Assembly (NCBI GenBank): GCA_030830765.1
Contig: JAURMJ010000231.1
Location: 1-14,619 of the forward strand
Direction of reading: 5' to 3'
DNA length: 14,619 nt
From: Quisquiliibacterium sp.
Lineage (GTDB): Bacteria > Pseudomonadota > Gammaproteobacteria > Burkholderiales > Burkholderiaceae_E
Shown: positions 1 through 7,758 of the stretch, one piece after another
Position numbering within the stretch: the first letter of the stretch is position 1
Layout: the number at the start of each line of letters is the position of its first letter
Made by a program: the position numbers and the translations under genes
The notes under the pieces: model-generated
Told to the model about the DNA's origin: nothing
Seen by the model: only the letters and a program-made list of their open reading frames with translations
Database searches by the model: none

Positions 1-88
1 CTTGTCGGCAGATAATCGCAAGTGCAGCAAATCAACGCCATGATTGGAAGATCTGGAGGTGCTTTTACCGTGCTGCTAAGGTGTCCAA

Positions 89-640
89 ATGAACACACTC
101 CTGAAAATCGCTGTCTGTCGCTCCGCGTGGATACTGCCCCTGGTCACTATGGCGGCACTTGCGTCCTTTGTGACTGAGACGGCTCATGCGCAGTGGAAAT
201 GGCGCGACCAATCAGGAACGATCCACTACTCGGATCTTCCGCCCCCTGCGAAGATCCCGAAAGAAGCAATCATTTGGCATAACGATGGTCGACTCAACCC
301 GACGCCGCCCCCTGGCAAGGCAGTGAAAGGCGATTCGGGAAAAGGCACCGAGGCGATTGCCAAGCCGAACTGGCGAGCCAAGGCCGAGGCGATGCAGAAG
401 CGGGAAGCTGAGCGGGCTGCCAAGCAGGCCGAGGAAGAGCAGGCTCTGGCGCAGAGCGCTGAACTTGCGCGCGCCTGCGAGACCCTTCAGACTGAACTGA
501 GAACACTTCAGAGCGGCACGCGCGTGACCTCGGTCAGACCCGATGGTGAACGAGACGTGCTCGATGATGCCAAGCGCAATGCCAGGGTCGATGAATTACA
601 GCAGAATCTTGAGAAGCATTGTTCGGACAAGCAGCCCTGA
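89..640 (+). CDS. Secreted DUF4124-domain protein of unknown function
   Basis: The 183-residue protein has a signal peptide: a basic and hydrophobic start, then Thr-Ala-His-Ala at about 31-34 as a likely cleavage site, so the mature protein should begin at Gln35 and lie in the periplasm. The next 50 residues (QWKWRDQSGTIHYSD then a Pro-rich stretch) match the DUF4124 pattern: a short beta unit with a 'W.W.D..G..HYSD.PP' signature. From about residue 95 on it is rich in Ala, Glu, Gln and Lys and looks like a helical coiled coil; Cys126 and Cys178 are the only Cys in the mature part. The start at 89 is preceded by AAGGTG at 78-83, a fair ribosome binding site. It converges on rnfH with 13 bases between the stop codons. 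The domain family is common in beta- and gammaproteobacteria, but its role is not established, and I propose none. Confidence 0.85.
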   Translation: MNTLLKIAVCRSAWILPLVTMAALASFVTETAHAQWKWRDQSGTIHYSDLPPPAKIPKEAIIWHNDGRLNPTPPPGKAVKGDSGKGTEAIAKPNWRAKAEAMQKREAERAAKQAEEEQALAQSAELARACETLQTELRTLQSGTRVTSVRPDGERDVLDDAKRNARVDELQQNLEKHCSDKQP

Positions 641-653
641 CCCAGGAGAGTGA

Positions 654-974
654 TCAGCTGGCGCCCCGCCACCGATCTCTAGCGAGCTGGGATCGGCTTT
701 TAGCGACGCGGCGCTGCCGGGCCACCTTGGGGTCGGCAACAAGTGGACCGAGCAGTTCGATACGATCCCCTTCTGACACGGGTTCATCCATCGGGCGTCG
801 ACGACCGAACACCGAAACCCCGCTGCTGGCCAGTTGCACTGAATCAATCAGTCCGCTCGCCAGCCTGAGTGTCTCGGCCACGGTGGAACCACTTGGCACC
901 TCCAGCGGGCGTCGCTGCACGACTCCGTCACTCACATAGGCCACTTCGACCCAGATCTTTTCCTTGTCAGACAT
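654..974 (-). CDS. rnfH: RnfH family protein (UPF0125, beta-grasp fold)
   Basis: This small 106-residue protein matches RnfH/UPF0125: an N-terminal strand (IWVEVAYV), a 'VPSGSTVAETLRLASGL' helix region, the 'VSVFGRRRPMDEPVSEGDRIELLGPL' block typical of the family, and a basic Arg/Lys-rich tail ending in ARDRW. The fold is ubiquitin-like (beta-grasp, ThiS/MoaD relative), but there is no C-terminal Gly-Gly, so it is not an obvious sulfur carrier. The gene follows ratA after only 15 bases and is almost certainly co-transcribed with it, the same pairing as ratA-ratB in E. coli. The name comes from an association with rnf electron transport genes in other bacteria; no rnf genes are present here, so the function is uncertain. 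The family call is firm. Confidence 0.9.
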   Translation of the reverse strand: MSDKEKIWVEVAYVSDGVVQRRPLEVPSGSTVAETLRLASGLIDSVQLASSGVSVFGRRRPMDEPVSEGDRIELLGPLVADPKVARQRRVAKSRSQLARDRWRGAS

Positions 975-989
975 CTGGCAGGCTGATGG

Positions 990-1439
990 TCATGGATTCG
1001 CGGGTAATGCACCGAACACCTTGTCGGCGCGGGTCACGAAAGCGTCCACGAAAGTTCGGGCAATGTGATCAAAGACCGGCATCAGCACTTTGCCGACAAG
1101 GCCGCTTTTGAAGGCGTAATCGAGGTGAAACTCCACCTTGCAGGCATCGTGCCGTAGCGTGTGAAACACCCACAGGCCATCCAGTTTGGTGAATGGGCCA
1201 TCCCGCAATTTCATCTCAATTCTATGAGGCGAATGCAAAGTGTTTTCGGTGGTGAATGACTGCTTGATCCCGCGAAAGTCGATCGCGACGGACGCCACCA
1301 TTCGGTTCATTGTTTGTTCGTGAACCATACTGCCGCCACACCAAGGCAGAAACTCTGGATACGCTTGGACACCCGCAACCAGTTCGAACATCTGATCGGC
1401 ACTGTGGTGAAGCAGGACAGATTTGTGGACCTGGGGCAT
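990..1439 (-). CDS. ratA: RatA / Coq10-type START-domain protein
   Basis: This 149-residue single-domain protein has the features of RatA/Coq10 proteins: an N-terminal PQVHKSVLL strand, the 'YPEFLPWCGG' motif at about 27-36, then a helix-grip (START/polyketide cyclase) domain ending in a long amphipathic helix (VFDHIARTFVDAFVTRA). Family members bind hydrophobic ligands. The eukaryotic homologue Coq10 binds ubiquinone and supports respiration, whereas the E. coli member was reported as a toxin blocking 70S ribosome formation. I favour a lipid- or quinone-binding role and would not read it as part of a toxin-antitoxin pair. No clear Shine-Dalgarno sequence precedes the ATG at 1439, but the start agrees with the family N terminus. 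It is the first gene of a ratA-rnfH unit, divergent from smpB. Confidence 0.92.
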   Translation of the reverse strand: MPQVHKSVLLHHSADQMFELVAGVQAYPEFLPWCGGSMVHEQTMNRMVASVAIDFRGIKQSFTTENTLHSPHRIEMKLRDGPFTKLDGLWVFHTLRHDACKVEFHLDYAFKSGLVGKVLMPVFDHIARTFVDAFVTRADKVFGALPANP

Positions 1440-1507
1440 CGATCGAAAAAATCAGGCAAGCAAGATCAGGCAGATTAAAAAGGCGGCAAAAGCGGTTACT
1501 TGGCCAC

Positions 1508-1527
1508 TGTTAGAATGCCCTATTCTA
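1508..1527. promoter_or_regulatory. Candidate divergent promoters for smpB and ratA with palindromic -10 elements
   Basis: TAGAAT at 1511-1516 and ATTCTA at 1522-1527 form a perfect 6-base inverted repeat around GCCCT. Each arm reads TAGAAT on its own strand, a 5 of 6 match to the sigma-70 -10 consensus TATAAT. The plus-strand copy is preceded by TG and one base (TGTTAGAAT), an extended -10 element that could work without a good -35 box; I see no convincing -35 on either side. The site lies in the divergent smpB/ratA spacer and would give leaders of roughly 125 bases (smpB) and 75 bases (ratA). Two overlapping divergent promoters or an operator over one of them are both possible. Confidence 0.4.
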
Positions 1528-1648
1528 GCTGCTGATCCGGCTCGCCGACACATAGCCGGCGTCACGGGCATGAAGCGTCCTACGGGCGGCTGAGTGCCTA
1601 CCCATCCACGATCGCCGCAGCAATCGGCCGTACAACCCCTCCCCCATC

Positions 1649-2092
1649 ATGAGCATCACAGAAAACAGAAAAGCGTTTCATGACTACTCGATCGAGGAGC
1701 GCTTCGAAGCTGGAATGGTCCTCGAAGGCTGGGAGGTCAAGGCCATCCGAGCGGGTCGTGCACAACTCAAAGAGGGGTATGTGATCGTCCGGGGGGCAGA
1801 ACTCTTCTTGATTGGCGCTCACATTACGCCACTGCCGGAAGCATCAACCCACATCAAGCCGGATCCGGTTCGCACCCGTAAGCTACTGCTGCATGCTGAA
1901 GAAATCAGCAAGCTGATTGGCAAGGTTGAGCGCGCTGGGTATACGCTGGTTCCACTGGATCTGCATTACTCGAAGGGGCGCATCAAACTGGCAATCGGAC
2001 TGGCCAAGGGCAAACGTCAGTTCGACAAACGCGCGACCGAAAAAGAGCGCGAATGGCAGCGGGAAAAGGAACGCCTTCTGAAGAGCAAGTAG
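1649..2092 (+). CDS. smpB: SsrA-binding protein SmpB
   Basis: SmpB binds tmRNA (SsrA) and brings it to stalled ribosomes for trans-translation, which frees the ribosome and tags the unfinished peptide for degradation. The 147-residue protein is the usual length. It carries ENRKAFHDY near the start, the conserved '[19 protein letters not shown]' block at about 27-45, and the basic C-terminal tail ([20 protein letters not shown] followed by a Lys-rich end) that is flexible in solution and folds in the ribosome mRNA channel. The ATG at 1649 agrees with the family N terminus, and no start codon lies in frame just upstream. No Shine-Dalgarno sequence is visible: the bases before it are pyrimidine-rich (CCCCTCCCCC at 1637-1646). 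tmRNA itself is not in this window. The gene converges on the SPFH gene, with 22 bases between stops. Confidence 0.97.
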   Translation: MSITENRKAFHDYSIEERFEAGMVLEGWEVKAIRAGRAQLKEGYVIVRGAELFLIGAHITPLPEASTHIKPDPVRTRKLLLHAEEISKLIGKVERAGYTLVPLDLHYSKGRIKLAIGLAKGKRQFDKRATEKEREWQREKERLLKSK

Positions 2093-2114
2093 GAGCGCAA
2101 GCTAGCCTTCCCGC

Positions 2115-3083
2115 TCAAACCTTCGGTGCGCTTGCCCCGCTGGAATCGACCCCCGCAGTGCCCGTGCCTCCCGGTGTGCGTACGACCTGCATTGCGGTTG
2201 CCACCAGCCCGGCGACATCTCCCAGATTGGACGGAATCACGACCGTGTTATTTGTGCGGGCAAGACCTGAAAATGCCTCGACATACTTCTCGGCAACCTT
2301 CAGATTAACCGCCTCCATGCCACCCGGTTGGCGAATGGCCGCGCCAATGCGCTCCACTGCCTTGGCGGTTGCGTCAGCCACCGCGGAAATGGCAGCCGCC
2401 TCGCCCAGGGCCCGATTGACTTCCGCCTGACGCTCACCCTCAGAGCGCTGAATCTGTGATTCACGCTCCCCGGTTGCAATATTGATCTGTTCCTGCTTAC
2501 GCCCCTCTGAGGCCGCGATCAGCGCCCGCTTCTCGCGCTCTGCGGTGATCTGAGCCTGCATTGAACGCAGAATTTCGTTGGGGGGTGTCAAATCCTTGAT
2601 CTCGTAGCGTAAGACTTTGACCCCCCAGTTCAGCGCAGCTTCATCCAGAGACGAAACCACCGAGGTGTTGATGAATTCACGCTCCTCGAAGGTTCGATCA
2701 AGTTCAAGTTTGCCGATCACCGAACGCAGCGTCGTCTGTGACAGCTGCGTGATCGCAATCACGTAGTTACTCGACCCGTACGATGCGCGCATTGGGTCTG
2801 TCACCTGAAAATAGAGCACGCCATCGACTGTGAGCTGCGTGTTGTCCTTCGTAATGCAGATCTGGCTCGGGACATCCAGCGGAATTTCCTTGAGCGAGTG
2901 TTTGTAAGCGACCCGGTCAATGAACGGGATCAGAAAATTAAGCCCCGGTGCCAGCGTCCGGTCAAATTTACCCAGGCGCTCGACGATCCATGCATGCTGC
3001 TGCGGCACGACTTTCAATGCCCGGACGACGAATACGACGGCCAAAAGCAGAACGAACGCAGCAAAGACAATACTTCCTGACAT
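2115..3083 (-). CDS. qmcA: SPFH/band 7 membrane protein (QmcA/stomatin-like)
   Basis: The 322-residue protein begins with one hydrophobic segment (about 4-22), followed by the stomatin-type entry VVPQQHAWIVERLGKF, a band 7 domain to about residue 185 with 'APGLNFLIPFIDRV' and 'DLTPPNEILRSMQAQ', then a charged helical stretch rich in Glu, Arg and Ala (about 185-245). The tail is Gly/Ser/Pro-rich. It aligns along its length with my recollection of E. coli QmcA. SPFH proteins form large ring or cage assemblies on membranes and associate with membrane proteases or organise microdomains. An AGAGGGT ribosome site lies at 3088-3094. The upstream gene is an NfeD-like protein 117 bases away on the same strand, a classic partnership for this family. 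The client in this organism cannot be read from the sequence. Confidence 0.93.
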   Translation of the reverse strand: MSGSIVFAAFVLLLAVVFVVRALKVVPQQHAWIVERLGKFDRTLAPGLNFLIPFIDRVAYKHSLKEIPLDVPSQICITKDNTQLTVDGVLYFQVTDPMRASYGSSNYVIAITQLSQTTLRSVIGKLELDRTFEEREFINTSVVSSLDEAALNWGVKVLRYEIKDLTPPNEILRSMQAQITAEREKRALIAASEGRKQEQINIATGERESQIQRSEGERQAEVNRALGEAAAISAVADATAKAVERIGAAIRQPGGMEAVNLKVAEKYVEAFSGLARTNNTVVIPSNLGDVAGLVATAMQVVRTPGGTGTAGVDSSGASAPKV

Positions 3084-3200
3084 AGGGACCCTCTCGATGT
3101 GTATTCAAATTCAACAGAGATAAAGCCGACGTTCTGGTGCAACCAACCCTTCGGATGACTCGTCTCCGCGCTCAACTACCCACAGGCACCACCAGATGAA

Positions 3201-3632
3201 TCAGGACTTGCGGGATAAAATAAGTCGATTCCCCTCGATTCCAGTGATCAGGTACTCACCTGCCTGCGCTGGTAACGCTTCATCGTTCGCCAGTTCAGCC
3301 TCCCAATTGGCTCCACGATACTGCACCTGAGTTCGACGCTCGCTTGACCAATGAGCCACCTGAACACTTGATCCGATGTCCAGAAGCAGATTCGGATCTT
3401 TGGACTGTCCCAACCCGCGCTTTGAGCGACTGAATTTTCTGATCAGCCCCCAGCCGGCGACCGCAAAGACCGCAGCCGCGATCAGCTGCGTTGCAAAACC
3501 GCTACCTGTGTAGGCAAGCAGTCCAGCCGCCGCCAGGCCTATTGCCAGCACCAGCAAGTAAAACGTGCCAGTCACAATTTCGAAGACGACGCACAACACT
3601 GCGGCGCCCCACCAGATCCAGTAATCCTGCAT
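3201..3632 (-). CDS. NfeD-like membrane protein, short form (partner of the SPFH protein)
   Basis: The 143-residue protein opens with strongly hydrophobic segments covering about residues 5-65 (WIWWGAAVLCVVFEIVTG and two more helices), then a basic turn (RKFSRSKRG), then a small soluble domain of about 60 residues rich in beta strands (TQVQYRGANWEAEL, GEYLITGIEGNRLIL) that fits the NfeD OB-fold. There is no N-terminal ClpP-like protease domain, so it is the short NfeD form, like E. coli YbbJ next to QmcA. It is thought to act with the SPFH assembly in the inner membrane; the precise role is not settled. A perfect AGGAGGT ribosome site lies at 3637-3643, four bases before the start codon. It is divergent from the substrate-binding protein gene. 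Confidence 0.88.
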   Translation of the reverse strand: MQDYWIWWGAAVLCVVFEIVTGTFYLLVLAIGLAAAGLLAYTGSGFATQLIAAAVFAVAGWGLIRKFSRSKRGLGQSKDPNLLLDIGSSVQVAHWSSERRTQVQYRGANWEAELANDEALPAQAGEYLITGIEGNRLILSRKS

Positions 3633-3769
3633 GCTGACCTCCTGTGACGATGCTAGCAGCTTGATGTTTGCCGGGCATCCGGTTTCAGGCTAAATTGACT
3701 GCCGATTCCGTAACACGCCGCGCTACTGAGCGCTGCAATTATCCCTGACTTACAACTGAGGAGAGCTTG

Positions 3770-4909
3770 ATGCAAGTCAAATTAATCAGTGCGGCGGTTG
3801 TCGCTGCTTTCGCATGGGTTGCCCAACCCGCGGCTGCTCAGACAGTCGTGAAAATCGGCCATGTCGCTCCGCTGACTGGTTCGATTGCCCATTTGGGTAA
3901 GGACAACGAAGCGGGTGCGAAATTCGCCATCATGGAGCTCAACGCCAAGAGCCTGAAGATCGCAGGCTCCGCCGTCAAGTTTGAACTGCTCTCGGAGGAT
4001 GATGCGGCTGATCCAAAACAGGGGACGGCTGCTGCGACCAAGCTGGCCGACGCAAAGGTTGCAGGCGTCATCGGTCATCTTAATTCGGGCACGACGATCC
4101 CTGCTTCCCGTATTTACCACGATGCGGGCATTCCGCAGATTTCTCCTTCGGCAACCAACCCGAAGTACACGAAGCAAGGTTTCAAGACGGCTTTTCGGGT
4201 CGTCGCCCATGACGGTCAGCTTGGCGGTACGCTGGGCCGCTATGCCGTCCAGGAGCTGAAGATCAAAAATGTAGCAATCATCGACGACCGCACCGCCTAT
4301 GGCCAGGGTGTTGCCGATGAATTTCAGAAGGCTGCAAAAAAGGCGGGCGCGAAAGTTGTCGGTCGCGAATACACGAACGACAAAGCGACCGACTTCAATG
4401 CCATTCTGACCAAACTGAAAGCGGCTAAGCCCGACCTGGTGTTCTACGGCGGCATGGATGCGGTTGCCGGTCCGATGCTGCGTCAGATGAAGCAACTGGG
4501 TATTAATGCCCGATACATGGGCGGCGACGGTATCTGCTCGGCCGAGCTTGTGAAACTGGCTGGCAATGGTATGTCCGACGGTCAGGTGGTCTGCGCCGAG
4601 GCAGGCGGTGTCGAGGGCGCGCAGGTCGCGAAGCTCGACGCATTCAAGGCAAACTTCAAACAGAAGCTTGGCATGGATGTCCAGCTCTACGCCCCCTACA
4701 CCTATGACGCCATCATGGTGATGGTTGCGGCCATGCAGAAGGCCAACTCGACAGACCCGAAAAAATATCTGCCTGAGCTTGCCAAGATTCAGTACGAGGG
4801 CGTGACCGGTACGATCGCCTTTGACAACTTTGGCGACATTCGCAACGGCGCATTGACCCTGTACACCTACAAAGGTGGCAAGAAAACGCAGATGCTCGTG
4901 ACGCGCTGA
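3770..4909 (+). CDS. Periplasmic substrate-binding protein, branched-chain amino acid (LivJ/LivK) type
   Basis: The 379-residue protein has a signal peptide (MQVKLISAAVVAAFAWVAQP, then Ala-Ala-Ala before Gln24), so the mature protein is periplasmic. The mature part is a type I periplasmic binding fold: VVKIGHVAPLTG at its start, 'GHLNSGTTIPAS' at about 102-113 and 'SPSATNP', the loops that hold the amino acid alpha groups in LivJ-type proteins. Cys256 and Cys275 are the only Cys residues and could form a disulfide. The ATG at 3770 is chosen over the TTG directly before it because GAGGAG at 3758-3763 gives a spacing of six bases. No permease or ATPase gene lies nearby, so it is an orphan component whose transporter must be elsewhere. 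The ligand is probably Leu, Ile, Val or a similar amino acid, but specificity cannot be read with confidence. Confidence 0.93.
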   Translation: MQVKLISAAVVAAFAWVAQPAAAQTVVKIGHVAPLTGSIAHLGKDNEAGAKFAIMELNAKSLKIAGSAVKFELLSEDDAADPKQGTAAATKLADAKVAGVIGHLNSGTTIPASRIYHDAGIPQISPSATNPKYTKQGFKTAFRVVAHDGQLGGTLGRYAVQELKIKNVAIIDDRTAYGQGVADEFQKAAKKAGAKVVGREYTNDKATDFNAILTKLKAAKPDLVFYGGMDAVAGPMLRQMKQLGINARYMGGDGICSAELVKLAGNGMSDGQVVCAEAGGVEGAQVAKLDAFKANFKQKLGMDVQLYAPYTYDAIMVMVAAMQKANSTDPKKYLPELAKIQYEGVTGTIAFDNFGDIRNGALTLYTYKGGKKTQMLVTR

Positions 4910-4932
4910 TCGCAGCGTTTACGGCTGCGATC
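4908..4932 (+). repeat. Perfect hairpin overlapping the stop codon of the substrate-binding protein gene
   Basis: GATCGCAGC at 4908-4916 and GCTGCGATC at 4924-4932 form a perfect 9-base stem with a 7-base loop. The left arm begins inside the TGA stop codon (4907-4909). No T-run follows, so alone it is not an intrinsic terminator. It sits seven bases before the terminator stem and may protect the mRNA 3' end or assist termination. Confidence 0.7.
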
Positions 4933-4939
4933 TGAGTCG

Positions 4940-4968
4940 AAAAGGGCCGCTACGAAGCGGCCCTTTTT
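4940..4968. terminator. Strong bidirectional Rho-independent terminator
   Basis: AAAAGGGCCGC at 4940-4950 pairs with GCGGCCCTTTT at 4957-4967 around the 6-base loop TACGAA, and five T residues (4964-4968) follow the GC core. Read on the minus strand the same hairpin ends in four T residues. It lies between the convergent substrate-binding protein gene and ppsA (stop at 4996) and should end transcription from both sides. Confidence 0.93.
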
Positions 4969-4995
4969 AATTTCCCAATCGGTTGTTTGCGAGCC

Positions 4996-7395
4996 TTAGC
5001 CCGCCAGATCAACAGGTGGGTTCACCCGCGCCAAACGCTTCCAGGTATCGACGACGGTATCCGGGTTCAGCGAGATCGACGCGATTCCCTGCAACATCAG
5101 CCATTCGGCAAGATCAGGATGATCCGAAGGACCTTGACCACAGATCCCCACGTACTTGCCTGCCTTGTTGCAAGCGTTGATCGCACGTTCGAGTAAGAAT
5201 CGTACTGCCGGGTCACGCTCATCGAAGCCGGCAGCAACCAGCCCCGAATCCCGATCCAGACCAAGCGTCAGCTGGGTCAGATCGTTTGAGCCAATCGAGA
5301 ACCCGTCAAAGTGCTCCAGAAACTCGTCAGCCAGCAACGCGTTGGACGGCAACTCACACATCATGATGATCCGCAGTCCGTTTTCGCCACGTTTCAGACC
5401 GTTGGCCTCAAGAAGATCGATCACCGCCTTGGCTTCCGGGACGGTCCGCACAAAAGGCACCATCAGTTCGACATTGGTCAGGCCCATTTTTTCGCGAACC
5501 CGCTTCATGGCGAGACATTCGAGCTCAAAGCATTCGCGGAAATCGGGTGCAATGTAGCGCGAAGCCCCACGGAAACCGAGCATCGGATTTTCTTCTTCGG
5601 GCTCATACCGCGAACCACCAATCAGTTTCCGATATTCGTTGGACTTGAAATCAGACAGGCGCACGATCACTGAGCGCGGCCAGAATGCGGCTGCGATCGT
5701 GGCAACCCCTTCTGCGAGTCGTTCAACGTAAAAATCGCGCGGTGTGGCATGGCCACGGGCTACGCTCTCAACAGCCTTGCGAAGCGCAGCATCGACATTC
5801 GGGTACTCGAGAATCGCCTTGGGGTGAATGCCGATATTGTTGTTAATGATGAATTCGAGTCGTGCCAGACCGACCCCTTCATTCGGAAGCTGCGCAAACT
5901 CGAAAGCCAGCGACGGATTGCCCACGTTCATCATGATCTTGAGTGGCAGTGTGGGCATATGTCCAGTATCGACCTCGGAGACCTCTGTCTCGAGCAAACC
6001 GTCATAGATGAACCCCGTATCCCCCTGTGCACAGGACACCGTGACCAGAGCACCGTCTCGCAGTCGATCGGTAGCGTCGCCACAGCCGACGACTGCGGGA
6101 ATCCCAAGCTCCCGGGCGATGATTGCGGCGTGGCAGGTTCGGCCGCCACGATTAGTGACAATCGCAGACGCGCGCTTCATGACCGGCTCCCAGTTCGGGT
6201 CCGTCATATCCGTGACCAGGACATCGCCAGGCATGACACGATCCATCTGACTGGCATCGATAATCACGCGGACCGGTCCGGCCCCGATCCGCTGCCCGAT
6301 TGCCCGCCCGCTGACCAACACATCGGACGATGCTTTCAGACTGAAACGCTGTTGCACCCCGTTGCTCTGCGATTTGACTGTCTCAGGGCGGGCCTGGAGG
6401 ATGTACAGCTTGCCATCGCGTCCGTCGCGACCCCACTCGATGTCCATCGGACGCCCGTAGTGCTTCTCGATGATGACGGCGTACCGCGCAAGCTCGATGA
6501 CATCGTCGTCAGTCAGCGAATAGCGGTTACGCAGCTCTATGGGCGTATCGACCGTCTGCACAGTTACACCATCGCCTTGACCGTCGCAGAACTCCATTTG
6601 AATCAATTTGCTGCCCAGCTGGCGTCGAATGATCGGAAACTTGCCGGCAACAAGCATCGGTTTATGCACATGGAACTCGTCTGGATTCACCGCACCCTGC
6701 ACAACGGTCTCACCCAGCCCATAGGAGCTGGTAATGAACACCACATCAGGGAAACCCGACTCGGTATCGATGGTGAACATGACTCCGGAGGCGCCAAGAT
6801 CACTGCGTACCATCTGCTGAATACCGGCTGAGAGCGCCACGTTTGCGTGCTCGAAGCCCTTATGGACGCGATAGGAAATTGCACGATCGTTGTACAAAGA
6901 AGCAAACACGTGCCGGATACGATCGAGCACCGCATCGATTCCGTTCACGTTCAGGAAAGTCTCCTGTTGACCGGCAAACGATGCATCCGGCAGATCTTCC
7001 GCGGTCGCCGACGAGCGAACGGCAACCGAAATCTGCTCGCCGGAACGGGCAATCATCTGATCGTAGGACTCGCGAATTTCACGCTCAAGCTGGGGTGGCA
7101 ACGGGCTGGAGCAGACCCAGTCGCGAATCTGCGCGCCGCATTCGGCCAATGCCTTCACGTCTTCGGTGTTCAGACCTTCAAGGCGCTTCGCGATGCGTTC
7201 GGTCAGATTGTTATGTTCAAGAAACTCGCGAAAGGCATGCGCCGTAGTCGCGAATCCTCCCGGCACTCTGACGCCGGATGCCGCAAGTTGGCTGATCATC
7301 TCGCCCAGTGAGGCATTCTTGCCGCCGACGGTATCGACATCGGCCATGCGTAATTGCTCAAATGGGAGGACCAAGAGCCCTTCGTGGTGGTTCAT
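4996..7395 (-). CDS. ppsA: Phosphoenolpyruvate synthase (pyruvate, water dikinase)
   Basis: PpsA converts pyruvate, ATP and water to phosphoenolpyruvate, AMP and phosphate, the entry step of gluconeogenesis from three-carbon acids. The 799-residue length is typical. The N-terminal ATP-grasp-like nucleotide-binding domain starts with [10 protein letters not shown] and includes [19 protein letters not shown] (about 126-144). The central phosphohistidine domain has [21 protein letters not shown], with His422 as the phosphate carrier (His421 in E. coli). The C-terminal PEP/pyruvate barrel has the CGQGPSDHP motif with catalytic Cys752. Thr420, the expected target of PpsR, is present two residues before His422. 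CAGGAAGT lies just upstream of the ATG. The gene is divergent from ppsR and convergent on the terminator at 4940-4968, so it is probably monocistronic. Confidence 0.98.
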   Translation of the reverse strand: MNHHEGLLVLPFEQLRMADVDTVGGKNASLGEMISQLAASGVRVPGGFATTAHAFREFLEHNNLTERIAKRLEGLNTEDVKALAECGAQIRDWVCSSPLPPQLEREIRESYDQMIARSGEQISVAVRSSATAEDLPDASFAGQQETFLNVNGIDAVLDRIRHVFASLYNDRAISYRVHKGFEHANVALSAGIQQMVRSDLGASGVMFTIDTESGFPDVVFITSSYGLGETVVQGAVNPDEFHVHKPMLVAGKFPIIRRQLGSKLIQMEFCDGQGDGVTVQTVDTPIELRNRYSLTDDDVIELARYAVIIEKHYGRPMDIEWGRDGRDGKLYILQARPETVKSQSNGVQQRFSLKASSDVLVSGRAIGQRIGAGPVRVIIDASQMDRVMPGDVLVTDMTDPNWEPVMKRASAIVTNRGGRTCHAAIIARELGIPAVVGCGDATDRLRDGALVTVSCAQGDTGFIYDGLLETEVSEVDTGHMPTLPLKIMMNVGNPSLAFEFAQLPNEGVGLARLEFIINNNIGIHPKAILEYPNVDAALRKAVESVARGHATPRDFYVERLAEGVATIAAAFWPRSVIVRLSDFKSNEYRKLIGGSRYEPEEENPMLGFRGASRYIAPDFRECFELECLAMKRVREKMGLTNVELMVPFVRTVPEAKAVIDLLEANGLKRGENGLRIIMMCELPSNALLADEFLEHFDGFSIGSNDLTQLTLGLDRDSGLVAAGFDERDPAVRFLLERAINACNKAGKYVGICGQGPSDHPDLAEWLMLQGIASISLNPDTVVDTWKRLARVNPPVDLAG

Positions 7396-7758
7396 GATTG
7401 ATACTTCCTGGCATGTTGAGAAATCTTTTGATGGGTCTGCTCATGTGATCGTGGCGCCGAGCGCTTGCCTGACCAGCAGCCCGAATGCTGTAGGCGTGCC
7501 CCGGTCGAGCGGCCAGATCACGGCGAAGCGACGTGACCAATCAATCATTGGGGTTCAGGGGACGTCTGCAGAATTCTTTCGGCTGCTATTTTACTGCGCC
7601 CGCCCCGCGGCACAGCCCGGATCGGGGATGGATCTCTCGAACCAAAAATATTTTTGCCTGTGTGATGTCAGCGAGAGAGAAAATTCGATCACTCAGGCGC
7701 AGATCGCTGACAAACGTCAGTGAACTGATTGAATATCGCATTACCCATGGAGGATTGA
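7396..7758. promoter_or_regulatory. Divergent ppsA/ppsR intergenic region with inverted repeats
   Basis: This 363-base spacer has no convincing gene. The part nearest ppsA is plain. The part nearest ppsR holds a perfect 14-base palindrome CAAAAATATTTTTG (7643-7656). It is bracketed by the inverted repeat TCTCTCG (7633-7639) / CGAGAGA (7672-7678). GTCAGCGA (7667-7674) pairs with TCGCTGAC (7704-7711), and CTGAC/GTCAG (7707-7711 / 7716-7720) makes a small hairpin. Possible but weak promoter matches are TAAAAT on the minus strand (7588-7593) toward ppsA, and CTGACA (7707-7712) with GAATAT (7731-7736), 18 bases apart, toward ppsR. Binding sites for a regulator of gluconeogenesis are plausible but inferred only from symmetry. 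Confidence 0.45.

Noticed and set aside
1..88. Possible promoter (GATAAT at 11-16) or end of another gene at the left edge
   Set aside because: The -35 position falls at or beyond the window edge and no reading frame in this short stretch matches a known protein. A divergent guaB to the left would be usual in betaproteobacteria but cannot be seen here.
990..1439. ratA-rnfH as a toxin-antitoxin module
   Set aside because: The RatA toxin label comes from one E. coli report. The sequence is a Coq10/START-type lipid-binding domain, and RnfH is not known as its antitoxin. A core housekeeping role is more likely.
3633..3769. Sigma-70 promoter for the substrate-binding protein gene (TTGACT at 3695-3700)
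   Set aside because: A -35-like hexamer is present, but no acceptable -10 hexamer lies 16-18 bases downstream.
5749..6831. 360-residue open frame on the plus strand, antisense to ppsA
   Set aside because: It lies wholly inside ppsA, which has all family motifs. The translation has no recognisable domain and is the usual open antisense frame of a GC-rich gene.
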